Counted from the stretch's first letter, positions 36,598 through 46,088 are shown. The stretch is 64,000 bases of DNA from JAFKFH01 sp017307375 (GCA_965229335.1 OZ245874.1:6138001-6202000); one strand, 5' to 3'. Notes: a model not told the origin generated them from the letters alone. Numbers and translations are program-made.

Positions 36598-37638
36598 TCA
36601 ACGTCGCCCGGTGATCAGGGCGTTGGGATTGCGTTCGAGCGTTTCGGCAAGGCCGCGCAGCGCCCGCGTCGCGGCGGCGAGGTTGCGGATGGTCTGGTCG
36701 AGGTCGGCGCGCGGCGCATTGCCCTCGCCGACCGTGCCGGCCATGCCGAGCGCCACGTTGTCGATGAGCATCAGGCTGCGATCGGCCGAGCGCAGCAGGC
36801 CCAGGATGTCGCGCCCGACCGCCTGGCCCTGCGTCTCGTAGACCTTCAGCGTCTGGCGGATCTGGGCCAGTGTCGTCACCAGTTCCGACTTCAATTCATG
36901 GGCGACGGCATCGGTATCGGCCATCGCCTGGGCGGCCGCGACGGTGGCCTGGTTGACGCTGTCGCCGACCGGCGCGACCTGGCCGCGGACCTCGCCCAGC
37001 AGGTCGCGCAGCTCGGCCGAGGATTGCGCGGCGTCGGCCAGCGTGCGCGACAGCTCGGGCGTGTTGAGCAATCCGTCGAGCAGCCCGAGCACGCGCAGCG
37101 CGCCGTTTCCGATCTGTTGCAGCGGCAGGCTCGCCAGCTCGTTCTTCAACTGGTCGAGGATGCGCGGCGCCGCCGGAATTTCCGGCGTCTGGCGATCGGC
37201 GCCGACCAGGCGGATCGGCACGTCCGGCAGGAAGCTCAACTCGACGTAAAGCTGCCCGGTGATCACCGATTGCGGCAGCAACTGGGCCCGCAGGCCGCGC
37301 TGGATTGCCGTGTCGAGCGCCATCGCGAACGGCCGGCCGTTGCTGCCGACCACGTCGGCCCGGCCACGATCGAAGGCGACATAGACCGGGATCGTCACCA
37401 GCCGCTCGCCGAAATCGGCACGCAGGCGGACATCGACGACCTCGCCGATCTGGACACCGCGCAGCGTCACCGCCGCGCCGCGCGCCAGGCCGTTGACCGA
37501 ACCATCGAAGAAGATCACGGCGCGCGGCCGGTCGTCGACGACCCGGCCCGAGCCGAACAGCACGATGGCCGCGATCACCAGGGCCAGCGTCCCCAGGATC
37601 GCGGCGCCGATCAGCTTCGGGTCGGTCTTCTTGCGCAT
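36598..37638 (-). CDS. MCE (MlaD/PqiB-like) domain protein
   Basis: 346 residues. One N-terminal membrane helix (about 9-28, LIGAAILGTLALVIAAIVLF) precedes a single MCE domain (about 35-120; VFFDGSVNGLARGAAVTLRGVQIG-type motif) and a long helical C-terminal region. MCE proteins form periplasmic hexamers or tubes that shuttle lipids between membranes. No MlaE permease or MlaF ATPase gene is in the window; the gene lies 19 bp after adiC, in an acid-resistance operon. It may use a transporter encoded elsewhere, or help preserve envelope lipids under acid stress (inference). Confidence 0.88.
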   Translation of the reverse strand: MRKKTDPKLIGAAILGTLALVIAAIVLFGSGRVVDDRPRAVIFFDGSVNGLARGAAVTLRGVQIGEVVDVRLRADFGERLVTIPVYVAFDRGRADVVGSNGRPFAMALDTAIQRGLRAQLLPQSVITGQLYVELSFLPDVPIRLVGADRQTPEIPAAPRILDQLKNELASLPLQQIGNGALRVLGLLDGLLNTPELSRTLADAAQSSAELRDLLGEVRGQVAPVGDSVNQATVAAAQAMADTDAVAHELKSELVTTLAQIRQTLKVYETQGQAVGRDILGLLRSADRSLMLIDNVALGMAGTVGEGNAPRADLDQTIRNLAAATRALRGLAETLERNPNALITGRR

Positions 37639-37657
37639 GAAGCTGGCTGGATGGCCT

Positions 37658-39130
37658 CTAGCCGGTTGGGGATGCCGTCACCGCCGGCGGCGGTGCCCGG
37701 TTCAACAGATTCAGGCCACGATGCTTACCGACCGATTCCCAGAACATCAAGGCCAACGCGACGATCGTGATGACGAGCGTGGCATAGCGGATCCAGCGTG
37801 GCGCATGGCCGCCGACCGCCACCTTGGCTTCCTCGACCTCGCGCTTGTGGGTCAGGGCCAGGGCATAGAACACGATGGTGGCGACCACGAAGATCAGCGA
37901 CCAGCGGGTCTGCTGGCCGTCGGACCCGACCATCGCCCACAGGCTGTAGACCGCCGCGACCAGCCCGATGACGACATAGAGGCCATATTCGTTCGGCGGC
38001 AGCTTCTTGTAGCCGAGCACCTTGATCGCGATCGCCGAGTAGATATAGGGCAGCAAGGTCATGATCACGGCGATCGAGGCGATCTTGCCGAACTGCTCGG
38101 AGGCGGTGGGCGACATCGTCAGGATGATCTGGACCGTCATGATGACGCCGACCAGCGCCAGCCCGACCGACGGCACGTCCTTGGAATTGACCTTGGCGAA
38201 GATGTTGGGAAACAGCCCGTCGTCGGCGGCAGCCTTGGCCGTCTGGCCGACCAGCAAGGTCCAGCCACCGAGCGAGCCGAGGCAGCCGACCGCGGCGCAT
38301 AGCGCCACGATGTTGCCCGCGACCGGCCCCAGCGCCACCCGTGCCGCATCGGCGAACGGCGCCGACGACTTCACCAGTTCGGCGTTCGGGATCATGCCCA
38401 TGATCGCGCTGGAGGACAGGATGTAGCAGACCGCGGCCAGGACGACGCCGACCACGGTCGCGATCGGCACGTTGCGCTGCGGATTCTCGACCACCCCGGC
38501 CGAGACCGAGGCGCTTTCGACCCCGATGAAGGCCCAGAGAGTGAAGTTCAGCGTGGCGCCGATCGCCCCCATGCTGTCATGCCCCGACACGTTCCAGCCC
38601 TGGGCATAAGTGCCGCCCGAGAACCAGAACCAGCCGAGCAGCGCCATGCCGATGATCGGGACCAGCGCGAAGACGGTGGTGAACGACTGCAGCCGGCCGA
38701 CGAATTTCGGCCCCAGGATGTTGGCATAGATCAGGAACCACACCACCGCGACCTGGGCCAGCGCCGCGACCAGCGGTTCCTTCAGCACCGGAAAGAAGTT
38801 GGTCAGGTAGCCGAGCCCCGCGACCGCCAGCCCGACATTGCCGACGACATTGGCCAGCCAGTAGATCAGGTTGGTCTGGTAGCCCATGTAGTCGCCATAG
38901 GCCTTGCGGGCGTAGGCATAGGGGCCGCCGGCCGCCGGGTCGATGGCGGCGAGCTTGGCGAAGGTCAGGGCCAGGGCCAGCGCGCCGACCACGGTGATCA
39001 CCCAGCCGAAGATGGCGATCCCGCCGATCGCCGCGAGATTGGCGGGCAGCATGAACACGCCCGAGCCCATCATGTTGCCCGCGACCATCAGCGTCGCCGG
39101 CACCAGTCCGATCTTGTTGCCGCTTGCCAT
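37658..39130 (-). CDS. adiC: Arginine/agmatine antiporter
   Basis: 490-residue APC-superfamily permease with about 12 helices. Similarity to E. coli AdiC is visible along the length: TLMVAGNMMGSGVFMLPANL (helix 1 substrate motif), FIGVESASVSAGVVENPQRN (Trp/Glu of helix 6), GMIPNAELVKSSAPFADAAR and GSLGGWTLLVGQTAKAAADD (helix 8 Trp). It exchanges external arginine for internal agmatine, completing the proton-consuming cycle with AdiA. The C-terminus is about 45 residues longer than E. coli AdiC. It starts 24 bp after adiA. Confidence 0.93.
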   Translation of the reverse strand: MASGNKIGLVPATLMVAGNMMGSGVFMLPANLAAIGGIAIFGWVITVVGALALALTFAKLAAIDPAAGGPYAYARKAYGDYMGYQTNLIYWLANVVGNVGLAVAGLGYLTNFFPVLKEPLVAALAQVAVVWFLIYANILGPKFVGRLQSFTTVFALVPIIGMALLGWFWFSGGTYAQGWNVSGHDSMGAIGATLNFTLWAFIGVESASVSAGVVENPQRNVPIATVVGVVLAAVCYILSSSAIMGMIPNAELVKSSAPFADAARVALGPVAGNIVALCAAVGCLGSLGGWTLLVGQTAKAAADDGLFPNIFAKVNSKDVPSVGLALVGVIMTVQIILTMSPTASEQFGKIASIAVIMTLLPYIYSAIAIKVLGYKKLPPNEYGLYVVIGLVAAVYSLWAMVGSDGQQTRWSLIFVVATIVFYALALTHKREVEEAKVAVGGHAPRWIRYATLVITIVALALMFWESVGKHRGLNLLNRAPPPAVTASPTG

Positions 39131-39154
39131 GTTCCTGTCCCCCTTCCGCCGCGA

Positions 39155-41476
39155 TCAGCGCCGACGCGCCGCGGCCTTCGGCCGCAGGCAGAGCACCCGG
39201 TACTCGCCCCCCTCGACCTCGACGCCGTGGGTATCGTGGGTGAAGCCGGGAAACAGCCGGTCGTAGGCTTCGAGCGACTTGAGATAGCCGAGCAGCGGGC
39301 CGTCGGCCGGCCCGGCATTCTCGCCCGGCATCAGCAGCGGGATGCCCGGCGGATAGGGCACGACCCCGGTCGCGACGGTGCGGCCGGCCATCGCGGCCAG
39401 CCCGACCTTCTCGACCTCGCCGCGGACCAGATGCTCATAGGCCTCGACCGGGCTGTGATCGGGCCGCGGCAGGATCGAAAAGGCCTGCGACAGGAAGTCC
39501 GTGGTGCGGAAGCGCGCCATTGCCGCAAACATCTCGCCGGCCAGATCCTTCAGCCCCATCGGGCCATAGCGGTCGGGATAGGCCGCCACCAGCGCCGGCA
39601 GCACATGTTCGAGCGGCGCGTTGGCATCGTAGTCGCGCTTGAAGTCGAGCAGCGCGTTGACCAGCGTGCCCCATTTGCCCTTGGTGATGCCGAGCGAGAA
39701 CAGGAACAGGATGGTGAAGTCGGTCGTCTTCTCGACGACGATGCCCTGCTGGTCCAGATAGGCCGTCACCAGCGCCGCCGGAATGCCGGTCGCGGCCAGC
39801 CCGCCCTTGTCGGCCACGCCCGGTGTCACGATCGAGACCTTGATCGGGTCGAGCATGCAGTAGTCGTCCTCGATCGCGCCGAAGCCGTGCCAGGTCTCGT
39901 TCGGGCGCAGCACCCAGGCGGCGGGATCGCGCACCAGCAGATCCTCGGGCGCCAGGTGGAAGCGGACCGGCTTGCGGGCCGCGGGGTCCTTGACCCGGTC
40001 GGGCTGCCAGGGCGTGAAGAACCATTCGCCGCGATCGGCGAAATCGGCCGACAGCCGCGCCATCATCTGGCGGAATCCGACGGCCTCGCGGATCGATTCG
40101 GTCGTCAGCACCTCGCCCGAATTGCCGTCCATCATCGCCGCGCTGACGTCGTTGGACGCCATGATCGCGTATTGCGGCGAGGTCGAGGCATGCATCATGA
40201 ACGCCTCGTTGAAGCGGCCATGGTCGATCGGGCGGCGCCCGTCGCGGACATGGATGTAGGAGGCCTGCGACAGGGCGGCCAGCAGCTTGTGGGTCGACTG
40301 GGTGGCGAAGACCGTCGGCCCTTTCGGATCATGGGCCTTCGGGTCGCCATGCATCGCGTGGCGGTCGCGATAGAGCGGATTGAAGCGGGCATAGCCGTAC
40401 CACGCCTCGTCGAAATGCAGCCGGTCCACCGTCTGCCCCAGCAACTGCTCGACCCGCGTGACGTTGTAGCAGAGGCCGTCATAGGTCGAGTTGGTGATCA
40501 CCGCATGCACCGGCGTCTGGTCGATGCCCTTGCCGCGCGCCAGCGGATTGTCGGCGATGGCCCGGCCGATCGCAGCGGCGTCGAGACGCTCGGGCAGGAT
40601 CGGCCCGATGATGCCATAGCGGTTGCGCGACGGCGTCAGGTAGGTCGGAATCGCGCCGGACAGCGTCATCGCATGCTCGACCGACTTGTGGCAGTTGCGG
40701 TCGCACAGCGCGATCTGGTTGCGCGTCACGCTCGCCATCAGGATCACGCGGTTCGAGGTCGACGACCCGTTGGTGACGAAATAGGTCCGATGGGCGCCGA
40801 ACACCCGGGCGGCGTAGCGCTCGGCCGCCCCGATCGGCCCCGAATGGTCGAGCAGCGAGCCCAGCTCGCCGACCGAGATCGACAGGTCCGAACGGAACAG
40901 TTCCTCGCCGAAGAATTCGAAGAAGGCGCGGCCGGCCGGATGCTTGAGGAAGGCGGTGCCGCCGGTATGCCCCGGCGTATGCCAGGAATATTCGTGGACC
41001 TGCGAGAAGCGCGCCAACGCGCCGAAGAACGGGGGCAGCACCTGCTGGCGATAGCGCTGCATCGCCGCCACGATCCGGCCGCCGATGAAGGTCGGGGTAT
41101 CTTCCAGAAGCCAGATGAAATCGTCGGCCTGCTGCATCACCTCGGCCGGGATTTCCGAAGCGGCCGAACGGGTGGTCAGCAGGAATACCGGCAGCGCGGC
41201 ATTGCGGCGGCGGATCTCGCCCAGCAATGCCTTCTCGCCTTGGTGGTCGACATCGTCGACCAGATCCCAGTCGAGGATCACGCACTGGATCGAGGAATCC
41301 GAATTGACGATGGCGCGGGCATCGGCGGGGGCCAGCGCCTCGACCACGTCGACGCCGCGGCCGGCGAGGTCGGCGCAGATCGCGCGGACGGCACGGCCGT
41401 TCGCGCTGCTGGCGGCCAGTTCGTCGTCGACGATCAGGATCCGCATGCCCAGGCGGGCTTCGATGGACGGGGTCAT
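39155..41476 (-). CDS. adiA: Biodegradative arginine decarboxylase (Orn/Lys/Arg decarboxylase family)
   Basis: 773-residue PLP enzyme decarboxylating arginine to agmatine with consumption of a proton, based on family and the adjacent AdiC. The N-terminal receiver-like wing domain (residues 1-130; MRILIVDDELAA, VILDWDL) precedes the PLP domain, with Lys397 in ATQSTHKLLAAL and motifs SDLSISVGELGSLLDHSGPI and FVTNGSSTSNRVI. The C-terminal domain is complete; E. coli AdiA is 756 residues. The ATG at 41476 overlaps the permease gene by ATGA. Lysine or ornithine specificity cannot be excluded from sequence alone, but AdiC points to arginine. Confidence 0.92.
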   Translation of the reverse strand: MTPSIEARLGMRILIVDDELAASSANGRAVRAICADLAGRGVDVVEALAPADARAIVNSDSSIQCVILDWDLVDDVDHQGEKALLGEIRRRNAALPVFLLTTRSAASEIPAEVMQQADDFIWLLEDTPTFIGGRIVAAMQRYRQQVLPPFFGALARFSQVHEYSWHTPGHTGGTAFLKHPAGRAFFEFFGEELFRSDLSISVGELGSLLDHSGPIGAAERYAARVFGAHRTYFVTNGSSTSNRVILMASVTRNQIALCDRNCHKSVEHAMTLSGAIPTYLTPSRNRYGIIGPILPERLDAAAIGRAIADNPLARGKGIDQTPVHAVITNSTYDGLCYNVTRVEQLLGQTVDRLHFDEAWYGYARFNPLYRDRHAMHGDPKAHDPKGPTVFATQSTHKLLAALSQASYIHVRDGRRPIDHGRFNEAFMMHASTSPQYAIMASNDVSAAMMDGNSGEVLTTESIREAVGFRQMMARLSADFADRGEWFFTPWQPDRVKDPAARKPVRFHLAPEDLLVRDPAAWVLRPNETWHGFGAIEDDYCMLDPIKVSIVTPGVADKGGLAATGIPAALVTAYLDQQGIVVEKTTDFTILFLFSLGITKGKWGTLVNALLDFKRDYDANAPLEHVLPALVAAYPDRYGPMGLKDLAGEMFAAMARFRTTDFLSQAFSILPRPDHSPVEAYEHLVRGEVEKVGLAAMAGRTVATGVVPYPPGIPLLMPGENAGPADGPLLGYLKSLEAYDRLFPGFTHDTHGVEVEGGEYRVLCLRPKAAARRR

Positions 41477-42843
41477 GGCAGGTCGCTCCTCCGATGTTGG
41501 GCCCGGGTCTTGTTGCGTTGCAGCAGGACATAGAGCGGCAGGCCGGCGAGCAGCAGCAGCAACCCCCACATGCCGGCCTGAGGCCCCGAGCCGAAGATTG
41601 TCCATAGCGAGAAGATGAAGGCGACGGTGGCGAGCGGCACGTAGGTGCGCGGGCTGCCCAGCCCCTCGCGGCGGCCGAGCGTGACCAGCAGCACCCCCTC
41701 GACCAGCGAGCAGAAGACATAGGGCACCATCTCGGCGACCGTCGACAGTTCGACGACGAAGTCATAGATCGCGATCAGCCGCGAGACCCCGGTCGATTGC
41801 AGGATCAGCAGCACCGAGGACAGCCCGACCGATATGTAGATGCCGCTTGCCGGCACACCGCGCGAATTCAGCCGGGCGAACACCGCCGGCAGCGTGCCGT
41901 CGCGCGCCGCCGCCATCGGCACCTGCGACATCAGCAAGGTCCAGCCGTTCAACGCGCAGAGCGAGGACAGCATCGCGGCAAAGGCGATCAGATAGCCGGC
42001 CCAGCCGCCCCACATCTTGGTGGCGGCATCGGCGAAGGGGGCCGCCGACTGGCCCAGTTCGGCAGCCGTCATCACCCCCATCACCGACAGCGTGCCGAGG
42101 ATGAAGACGAGCGCCGAGATGCCGGTGCCCAGCATGGTCGAGAGCGGGATGGTGCGCCGCGGATCGCGGACGTTGCCGGCCGGCACGGTCGCCGATTCGA
42201 TGCCGAGGAAGGCGAACATGGTCAGCGGCATCGTCGCCGAAAGCGCGACGAGGAACGGATCGGCGGTCGGATTGACCGGGGTGAAGCGATGCCAGTCGAC
42301 CCAGAACAGCCCGAGGATGGCGACGGCCAGGAACGGCACCAGCTTGACCGAGACCATCAGCACCTGCAGCCGTCCGGCCTCGCCGACGCCGCGCAGGTTG
42401 ACCGCCGCCACGCCCCACATCGCCGCAAGCGCCAGCCCGAGACTGGCGAGCGGGTGCGAGGCGAGCGAGGGCATGAAGACACGCAGATAGCCGACGAAGG
42501 CCAGCGCCATCGCCGGCTGCGACACCCACATCGAGATCCAGTAGCCCCAGGCGATCAGGAAGCCGGCGAAGTCGCCGAAGCCGAGCCGGGTATAGGCATA
42601 TGGTCCGCCCGCCTCGGGCGCGATGCGTGCGAGCCGGGCAAAGACCAGGCCCAGGCACATCGCCGCGACCGACATCAGCCCCCAGCCGATCAGCGCCACG
42701 GTACCGTATGGGGCGAGCGCCGCCGGCGACAGGAAGAAGCCGGAACCGACGACGTTGCCGATGACGAGCGCGGTGCAGGCCACGACGCCGAGCGATCGCT
42801 CGGCCACCGGCTCGGCCGTGACTGACACCGCAGATCGTTCCAT
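41473..42843 (-). CDS. APC-family amino acid antiporter, AdiC/CadB-like paralog
   Basis: 456 residues, about 12 helices. Motifs parallel AdiC (VIGNVVGSGFFLSPAALAPYG; FAFLGIESATVPAGNVRDP; CALNGWTLLMSQVPMAAARD) but the sequence is clearly divergent from the adiC gene downstream, so it may exchange a different amino acid/amine pair or agmatine/putrescine. The ATG at 42843 has GGGGGAAGC upstream. It is the first gene of the operon, overlapping adiA by four bases, and is divergent from a porin. Two antiporters flank one decarboxylase. Confidence 0.9.
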   Translation of the reverse strand: MERSAVSVTAEPVAERSLGVVACTALVIGNVVGSGFFLSPAALAPYGTVALIGWGLMSVAAMCLGLVFARLARIAPEAGGPYAYTRLGFGDFAGFLIAWGYWISMWVSQPAMALAFVGYLRVFMPSLASHPLASLGLALAAMWGVAAVNLRGVGEAGRLQVLMVSVKLVPFLAVAILGLFWVDWHRFTPVNPTADPFLVALSATMPLTMFAFLGIESATVPAGNVRDPRRTIPLSTMLGTGISALVFILGTLSVMGVMTAAELGQSAAPFADAATKMWGGWAGYLIAFAAMLSSLCALNGWTLLMSQVPMAAARDGTLPAVFARLNSRGVPASGIYISVGLSSVLLILQSTGVSRLIAIYDFVVELSTVAEMVPYVFCSLVEGVLLVTLGRREGLGSPRTYVPLATVAFIFSLWTIFGSGPQAGMWGLLLLLAGLPLYVLLQRNKTRAQHRRSDLP

Positions 42844-43057
42844 GCTTCCCCCAGGGGTTGCAGACGGCGGATAATCAGCATCCAAACCGATATTACCCCC
42901 AAGTCACCATAGTGGCCATTCCGCCGAGGTCGTACGCGTGACGTTGTCGCAGGGGTGAGCCTTGCGGCTTGCTGCCGGATCGCTTGGCCGGACCGGAGCG
43001 ATCGGTTAAGAATGACCGCCAGGGGTTGACTTCGGCATGCGCCGCAGGGGGGATTGC

Positions 43058-44311
43058 ATGAGCGCTGGACAAGGCGGCAGGCGCCGTTTTCGCATCGCAT
43101 TGCTGACGTCGAGCGCGTTGGTCGCGGGCGTGCTGGCGGCGCCGCCACCGGCGCGCGCCGGTTCCTCCAGCATCGCGATCGGCGGCTATTTCCAGGGCTA
43201 CTTCGTCACCAACAGCGACCAGGACGGCATCGTCAACGGCCAGGCGCAGCCGGGCTACGGCCTGCGCAACTACGCGATCTTCCGCCGCTCGCGCATCGAA
43301 TTCGCGGCGCTGGCCGAACTCGACAACGGCCTGAAGGCCGGTTTTACCGTGCAGTTGCGCGGCGAGGCCCACACGACCGACCAGATCGAAGGTGCCTTCG
43401 CGCATTTCACCGGCGATTTCGGCCGCGCCGAGATCGGCAAGACCTTTTCGGCCGCCTACAAGATGTTCTACGGCGCGCCGACGCCGATTCCGGGCCTCGG
43501 CGCCAATTCGCCCAACATGATGACGGCGGTGCTGCCCAGCGGGAATTTCGCTTCCTCGCCGGTCTCCTACATCAATTTCGGCCCCGGCTTCATGTACGAC
43601 CGGATGGAGAAGGTCAGCTATTTCTCGCCGCGCGTGGCCGGCTTCCAGTTCGGTGCCTCCTACACCCCGAACAACTGCATGATCGGCTCGGTCCCGGCCG
43701 GCAACCCGAACAGCCAGTATTACTGCAGCATCGGCAACAGCCTGGCCCGCGCCGACCTGCCGGGCGGACAGCAGGATATCGTCGAGGCCGGCGTGAACTA
43801 CGTGCGCGACTATGGCGGCGGCACCACGGTCGGCGCCTATGTCGGTGGCGGCATGGCCAGGCTTTCCGCCCAGCAATATGCCAATGCGAACATGCGCAAC
43901 CAGAGCCAGATCGGCCTGGGTGCCAGCGTCACCTGGGCCGGCTGGACCTTCGGCGCCGACTATCGCCTCAACAATCTCGGCAACAAGTACGGCGGCATAG
44001 ACGCGACCGGCGCCGCCATCGACCTGCCCAAGACCCAGACGGACTGGCAGGTGGGCGCGACCTACGGCTTCGGCAGCTGGGTGCTCGGCTTCCAGTACCA
44101 CGACACGACCGCCAATGTGAGGACAGCCGCCAATACCGCGGCAGGCGACGATCGATTGCGTATGCTCTCGGTCGGCGGTACCTACGCGCTCGGACCGGGC
44201 ATCCAGCTCGCCTCGGGTATCCAGGCGTTCAAGGCGACGTCCTATACCGGCCAGCCGGCCAACCAGAACCGGGGCTGGAACTTCGTGCTGGGAACCAATC
44301 TTTCATTCTGA
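43058..44311 (+). CDS. Outer-membrane porin
   Basis: 417-residue Gram-negative porin. The signal peptide is MSAGQGGRRRFRIALLTSSALVAGVLAAPPPARA. Alternating beta strands start at IAIGGYFQGYFVTNSDQDG, the RSRIEFAALAELDNGLKAGF signature follows, and the C-terminal strand ends in Phe (NFVLGTNLSF), as required by BAM. The ATG at 43058 is preceded by GGGGGGATTGC. A 3' fragment of a second copy remains at 45183-45275. Divergent from the adi operon, though no direct link is shown. Confidence 0.92.
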   Translation: MSAGQGGRRRFRIALLTSSALVAGVLAAPPPARAGSSSIAIGGYFQGYFVTNSDQDGIVNGQAQPGYGLRNYAIFRRSRIEFAALAELDNGLKAGFTVQLRGEAHTTDQIEGAFAHFTGDFGRAEIGKTFSAAYKMFYGAPTPIPGLGANSPNMMTAVLPSGNFASSPVSYINFGPGFMYDRMEKVSYFSPRVAGFQFGASYTPNNCMIGSVPAGNPNSQYYCSIGNSLARADLPGGQQDIVEAGVNYVRDYGGGTTVGAYVGGGMARLSAQQYANANMRNQSQIGLGASVTWAGWTFGADYRLNNLGNKYGGIDATGAAIDLPKTQTDWQVGATYGFGSWVLGFQYHDTTANVRTAANTAAGDDRLRMLSVGGTYALGPGIQLASGIQAFKATSYTGQPANQNRGWNFVLGTNLSF

Positions 44312-44356
44312 TCGTATGCACCGCCAGACAGTGACGACGAGAGTCCGAGAACACCG

Positions 44357-45127
44357 ATGACCGCTTCGACACCTGGCCAGGTCTGCGGCGCCTGCCGCGA
44401 CGGCCGGGCCCTCGACTTCCCGATCGCGATGGCCTTCCAGCCGATCGTCGAGCCGGCACGGCGCGCCATCGTCGCCTACGAGGCGCTGGTGCGCGGGCCG
44501 AACGGCGAGCCGGCGGGCAGCGTGCTGGCGCGGGTCGACGAAGCCAATCGCTACGCCTTCGATCAGGCCTGCCGGGTCAAGGCGATCGAGACCTTCTGCA
44601 CCCTGGGCCAGGGCGACGGCGCGGCCAAGCTGCACATCAACTTCATGCCGAATGCCGTCTACGACCCCGATACCTGCATCCGCACCAGCTTGACCGCCGC
44701 GCGCCGGCACGGCCTGGCGATCGAGCGCATCACCTTCGAGATGACCGAGAACGAGCGGGTGACCCAGCACGAGCATCTGCGGCGCATCGTCACCGCCTAC
44801 CGCGCCCAGGGTTTCGGCACCGCGATTGACGACTTCGGTTCCGGCTATGCCGGGCTGGGCCTGCTGGTGGAATTCCAGCCGGACGAGATCAAGATCGACA
44901 TGACGCTGCTGCGCGGCATCGACGCCGACCCGGTGCGGCGGGCCGTGGTCGCCGGCATCGTCACCACCGCCCGCGAACTCGGCATCAGGCTGATCGCCGA
45001 GGGGGTCGAGACCGCGGCGGAATTCGCGGTGCTGTCGGGCATGGGCATCGACCGCTACCAGGGCTTCCTGTTCGCCCGACCGGGCTTCAACACCCTCGCC
45101 ACCGCCGCCGACATCAACTGGCCCTGA
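44357..45127 (+). CDS. EAL-domain cyclic-di-GMP phosphodiesterase, copy 1
   Basis: 256 residues, almost entirely one EAL domain of the short BlrP1/YcgF-like type. Catalytic residues are intact: Glu of YEALVRG, Asn of INFMPN, Glu of FEMTEN, two Asp of AIDDFGSGYAG, Lys of IKIDM and Glu of LIAEGVET. The N-terminus carries a CxxC motif (QVCGACRDGRALDF) that could sense redox or bind metal. No sensor or membrane segment is present. It is 89% identical to copy 2 and lies 46 bp after the porin. Confidence 0.9.
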   Translation: MTASTPGQVCGACRDGRALDFPIAMAFQPIVEPARRAIVAYEALVRGPNGEPAGSVLARVDEANRYAFDQACRVKAIETFCTLGQGDGAAKLHINFMPNAVYDPDTCIRTSLTAARRHGLAIERITFEMTENERVTQHEHLRRIVTAYRAQGFGTAIDDFGSGYAGLGLLVEFQPDEIKIDMTLLRGIDADPVRRAVVAGIVTTARELGIRLIAEGVETAAEFAVLSGMGIDRYQGFLFARPGFNTLATAADINWP

Positions 45128-45148
45128 GGCAATCGGGCGGCACGAAGC

Positions 45149-45182
45149 GGGCGGTGATCCGCGCCGCAGGCGTTACTATGCC
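45149..45182 (+). pseudogene. EamA gene fragment at the duplication junction
   Basis: 34 bases matching 46340-46373 inside the intact EamA gene at 29 of 34 positions. Read in frame it encodes AVIRAAGVTMP, against AVIRAAGVAMP in EamA. Most mismatches are at third codon positions, as expected for diverged coding sequence. It marks the right edge of an original duplication that reached into the EamA gene. Confidence 0.6.
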
Positions 45183-45275
45183 ATCCAGGCGGTCAAGGCA
45201 GCCTGCTATGCCGGGCAGCCGGCCAACGAGAATCGCCGCCGGAATTTCGTGCTGGGAACCAGTCTTTTATTCTGA
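45183..45275 (+). pseudogene. Porin 3' fragment
   Basis: An in-frame remnant encodes AIQAVKAACYAGQPANENRRRN and then FVLGTSLLF with stop, aligning with porin residues GIQAFKATSYTGQPANQNRGWN and FVLGTNLSF at 44216-44311. No start codon or upstream barrel is present, so it is a relic of the tandem duplication and not a gene. Confidence 0.82.
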
Positions 45276-45317
45276 TATCTGAATCATTCAATAACGAGAC
45301 CGAGCTTCCGGAAACCC

Positions 45318-46088
45318 ATGACCGTTTCGACATCGGGCCAAGCCTGCGGCGCCTGCCGTGACGGCAATGGCCTCGATTTTCCCATTGCCATGGCCTACCA
45401 GCCGATCGTCGAGCCGGCACGGCGGACCATCGTCGCCTACGAGGCGCTGGTGCGCGGGCCCAATGGCGAACCGGCCCGCAGCATGCTGGCGCGGGTCGAC
45501 GATACGAACCGCTATGCCTTCGATCAGGCCTGCCGGGTCAAGGCGATCGAGACCTTCTGCCTGCTGGGCCAGGGCGACGGCGCGGCCAAGCTGCACATCA
45601 ACTTCATGCCGAACGCCGTCTACGACGCCGAGACCTGCATCCGCACCAGCCTGAGCGCCGCGCGCCGGCACGGCCTGGCGATCGAGCGCATCACCTTCGA
45701 GATGACCGAGAACGAGCGGGTGACCCAGCACGAGCATCTGCGGCGCATCGTCGCCACCTATCGCGCCCTGGGTTTCCGCACGGCGATCGACGACTTCGGC
45801 TCCGGCTATGCCGGGCTCGGCCTGCTGGTGGAATTCCAGCCGGACAAGATCAAGATCGACATGACCATATTGCGCGGCATCGATACCGACCCGGTCCGCC
45901 GGGCCATCGTCGCCGGCATCGTCACCACCGCCCGCGAACTCGGCATCAGGCTGATCGCCGAGGGGGTCGAGACCGCGGCGGAATTCTCGGTGCTCGAGGA
46001 TATGGGCATCGACCGCTATCAGGGTTTCCTGTTCGCCCGACCAGGCTTCAACACCCTCGCCGCGGCCGCCGACATCAACTGGCCCTGA
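45318..46088 (+). CDS. EAL-domain cyclic-di-GMP phosphodiesterase, copy 2
   Basis: 256 residues, 27 differences from copy 1 by direct comparison. All EAL catalytic residues and the N-terminal CGAC motif are conserved. Differences cluster at surface-like positions (for example VTAYRAQGFG versus VATYRALGFR), suggesting both copies are functional and under selection. It follows the porin fragment by 42 bp and is transcribed toward EamA. Confidence 0.9.
   Translation: MTVSTSGQACGACRDGNGLDFPIAMAYQPIVEPARRTIVAYEALVRGPNGEPARSMLARVDDTNRYAFDQACRVKAIETFCLLGQGDGAAKLHINFMPNAVYDAETCIRTSLSAARRHGLAIERITFEMTENERVTQHEHLRRIVATYRALGFRTAIDDFGSGYAGLGLLVEFQPDKIKIDMTILRGIDTDPVRRAIVAGIVTTARELGIRLIAEGVETAAEFSVLEDMGIDRYQGFLFARPGFNTLAAAADINWP

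Noticed and set aside
45193..45420. 75-codon minus-strand frame across the porin relic and second EAL start
   Set aside because: It overlaps the porin fragment and EAL gene in antisense, has a counterpart at the first EAL copy only because of the duplication, and has no coding features.
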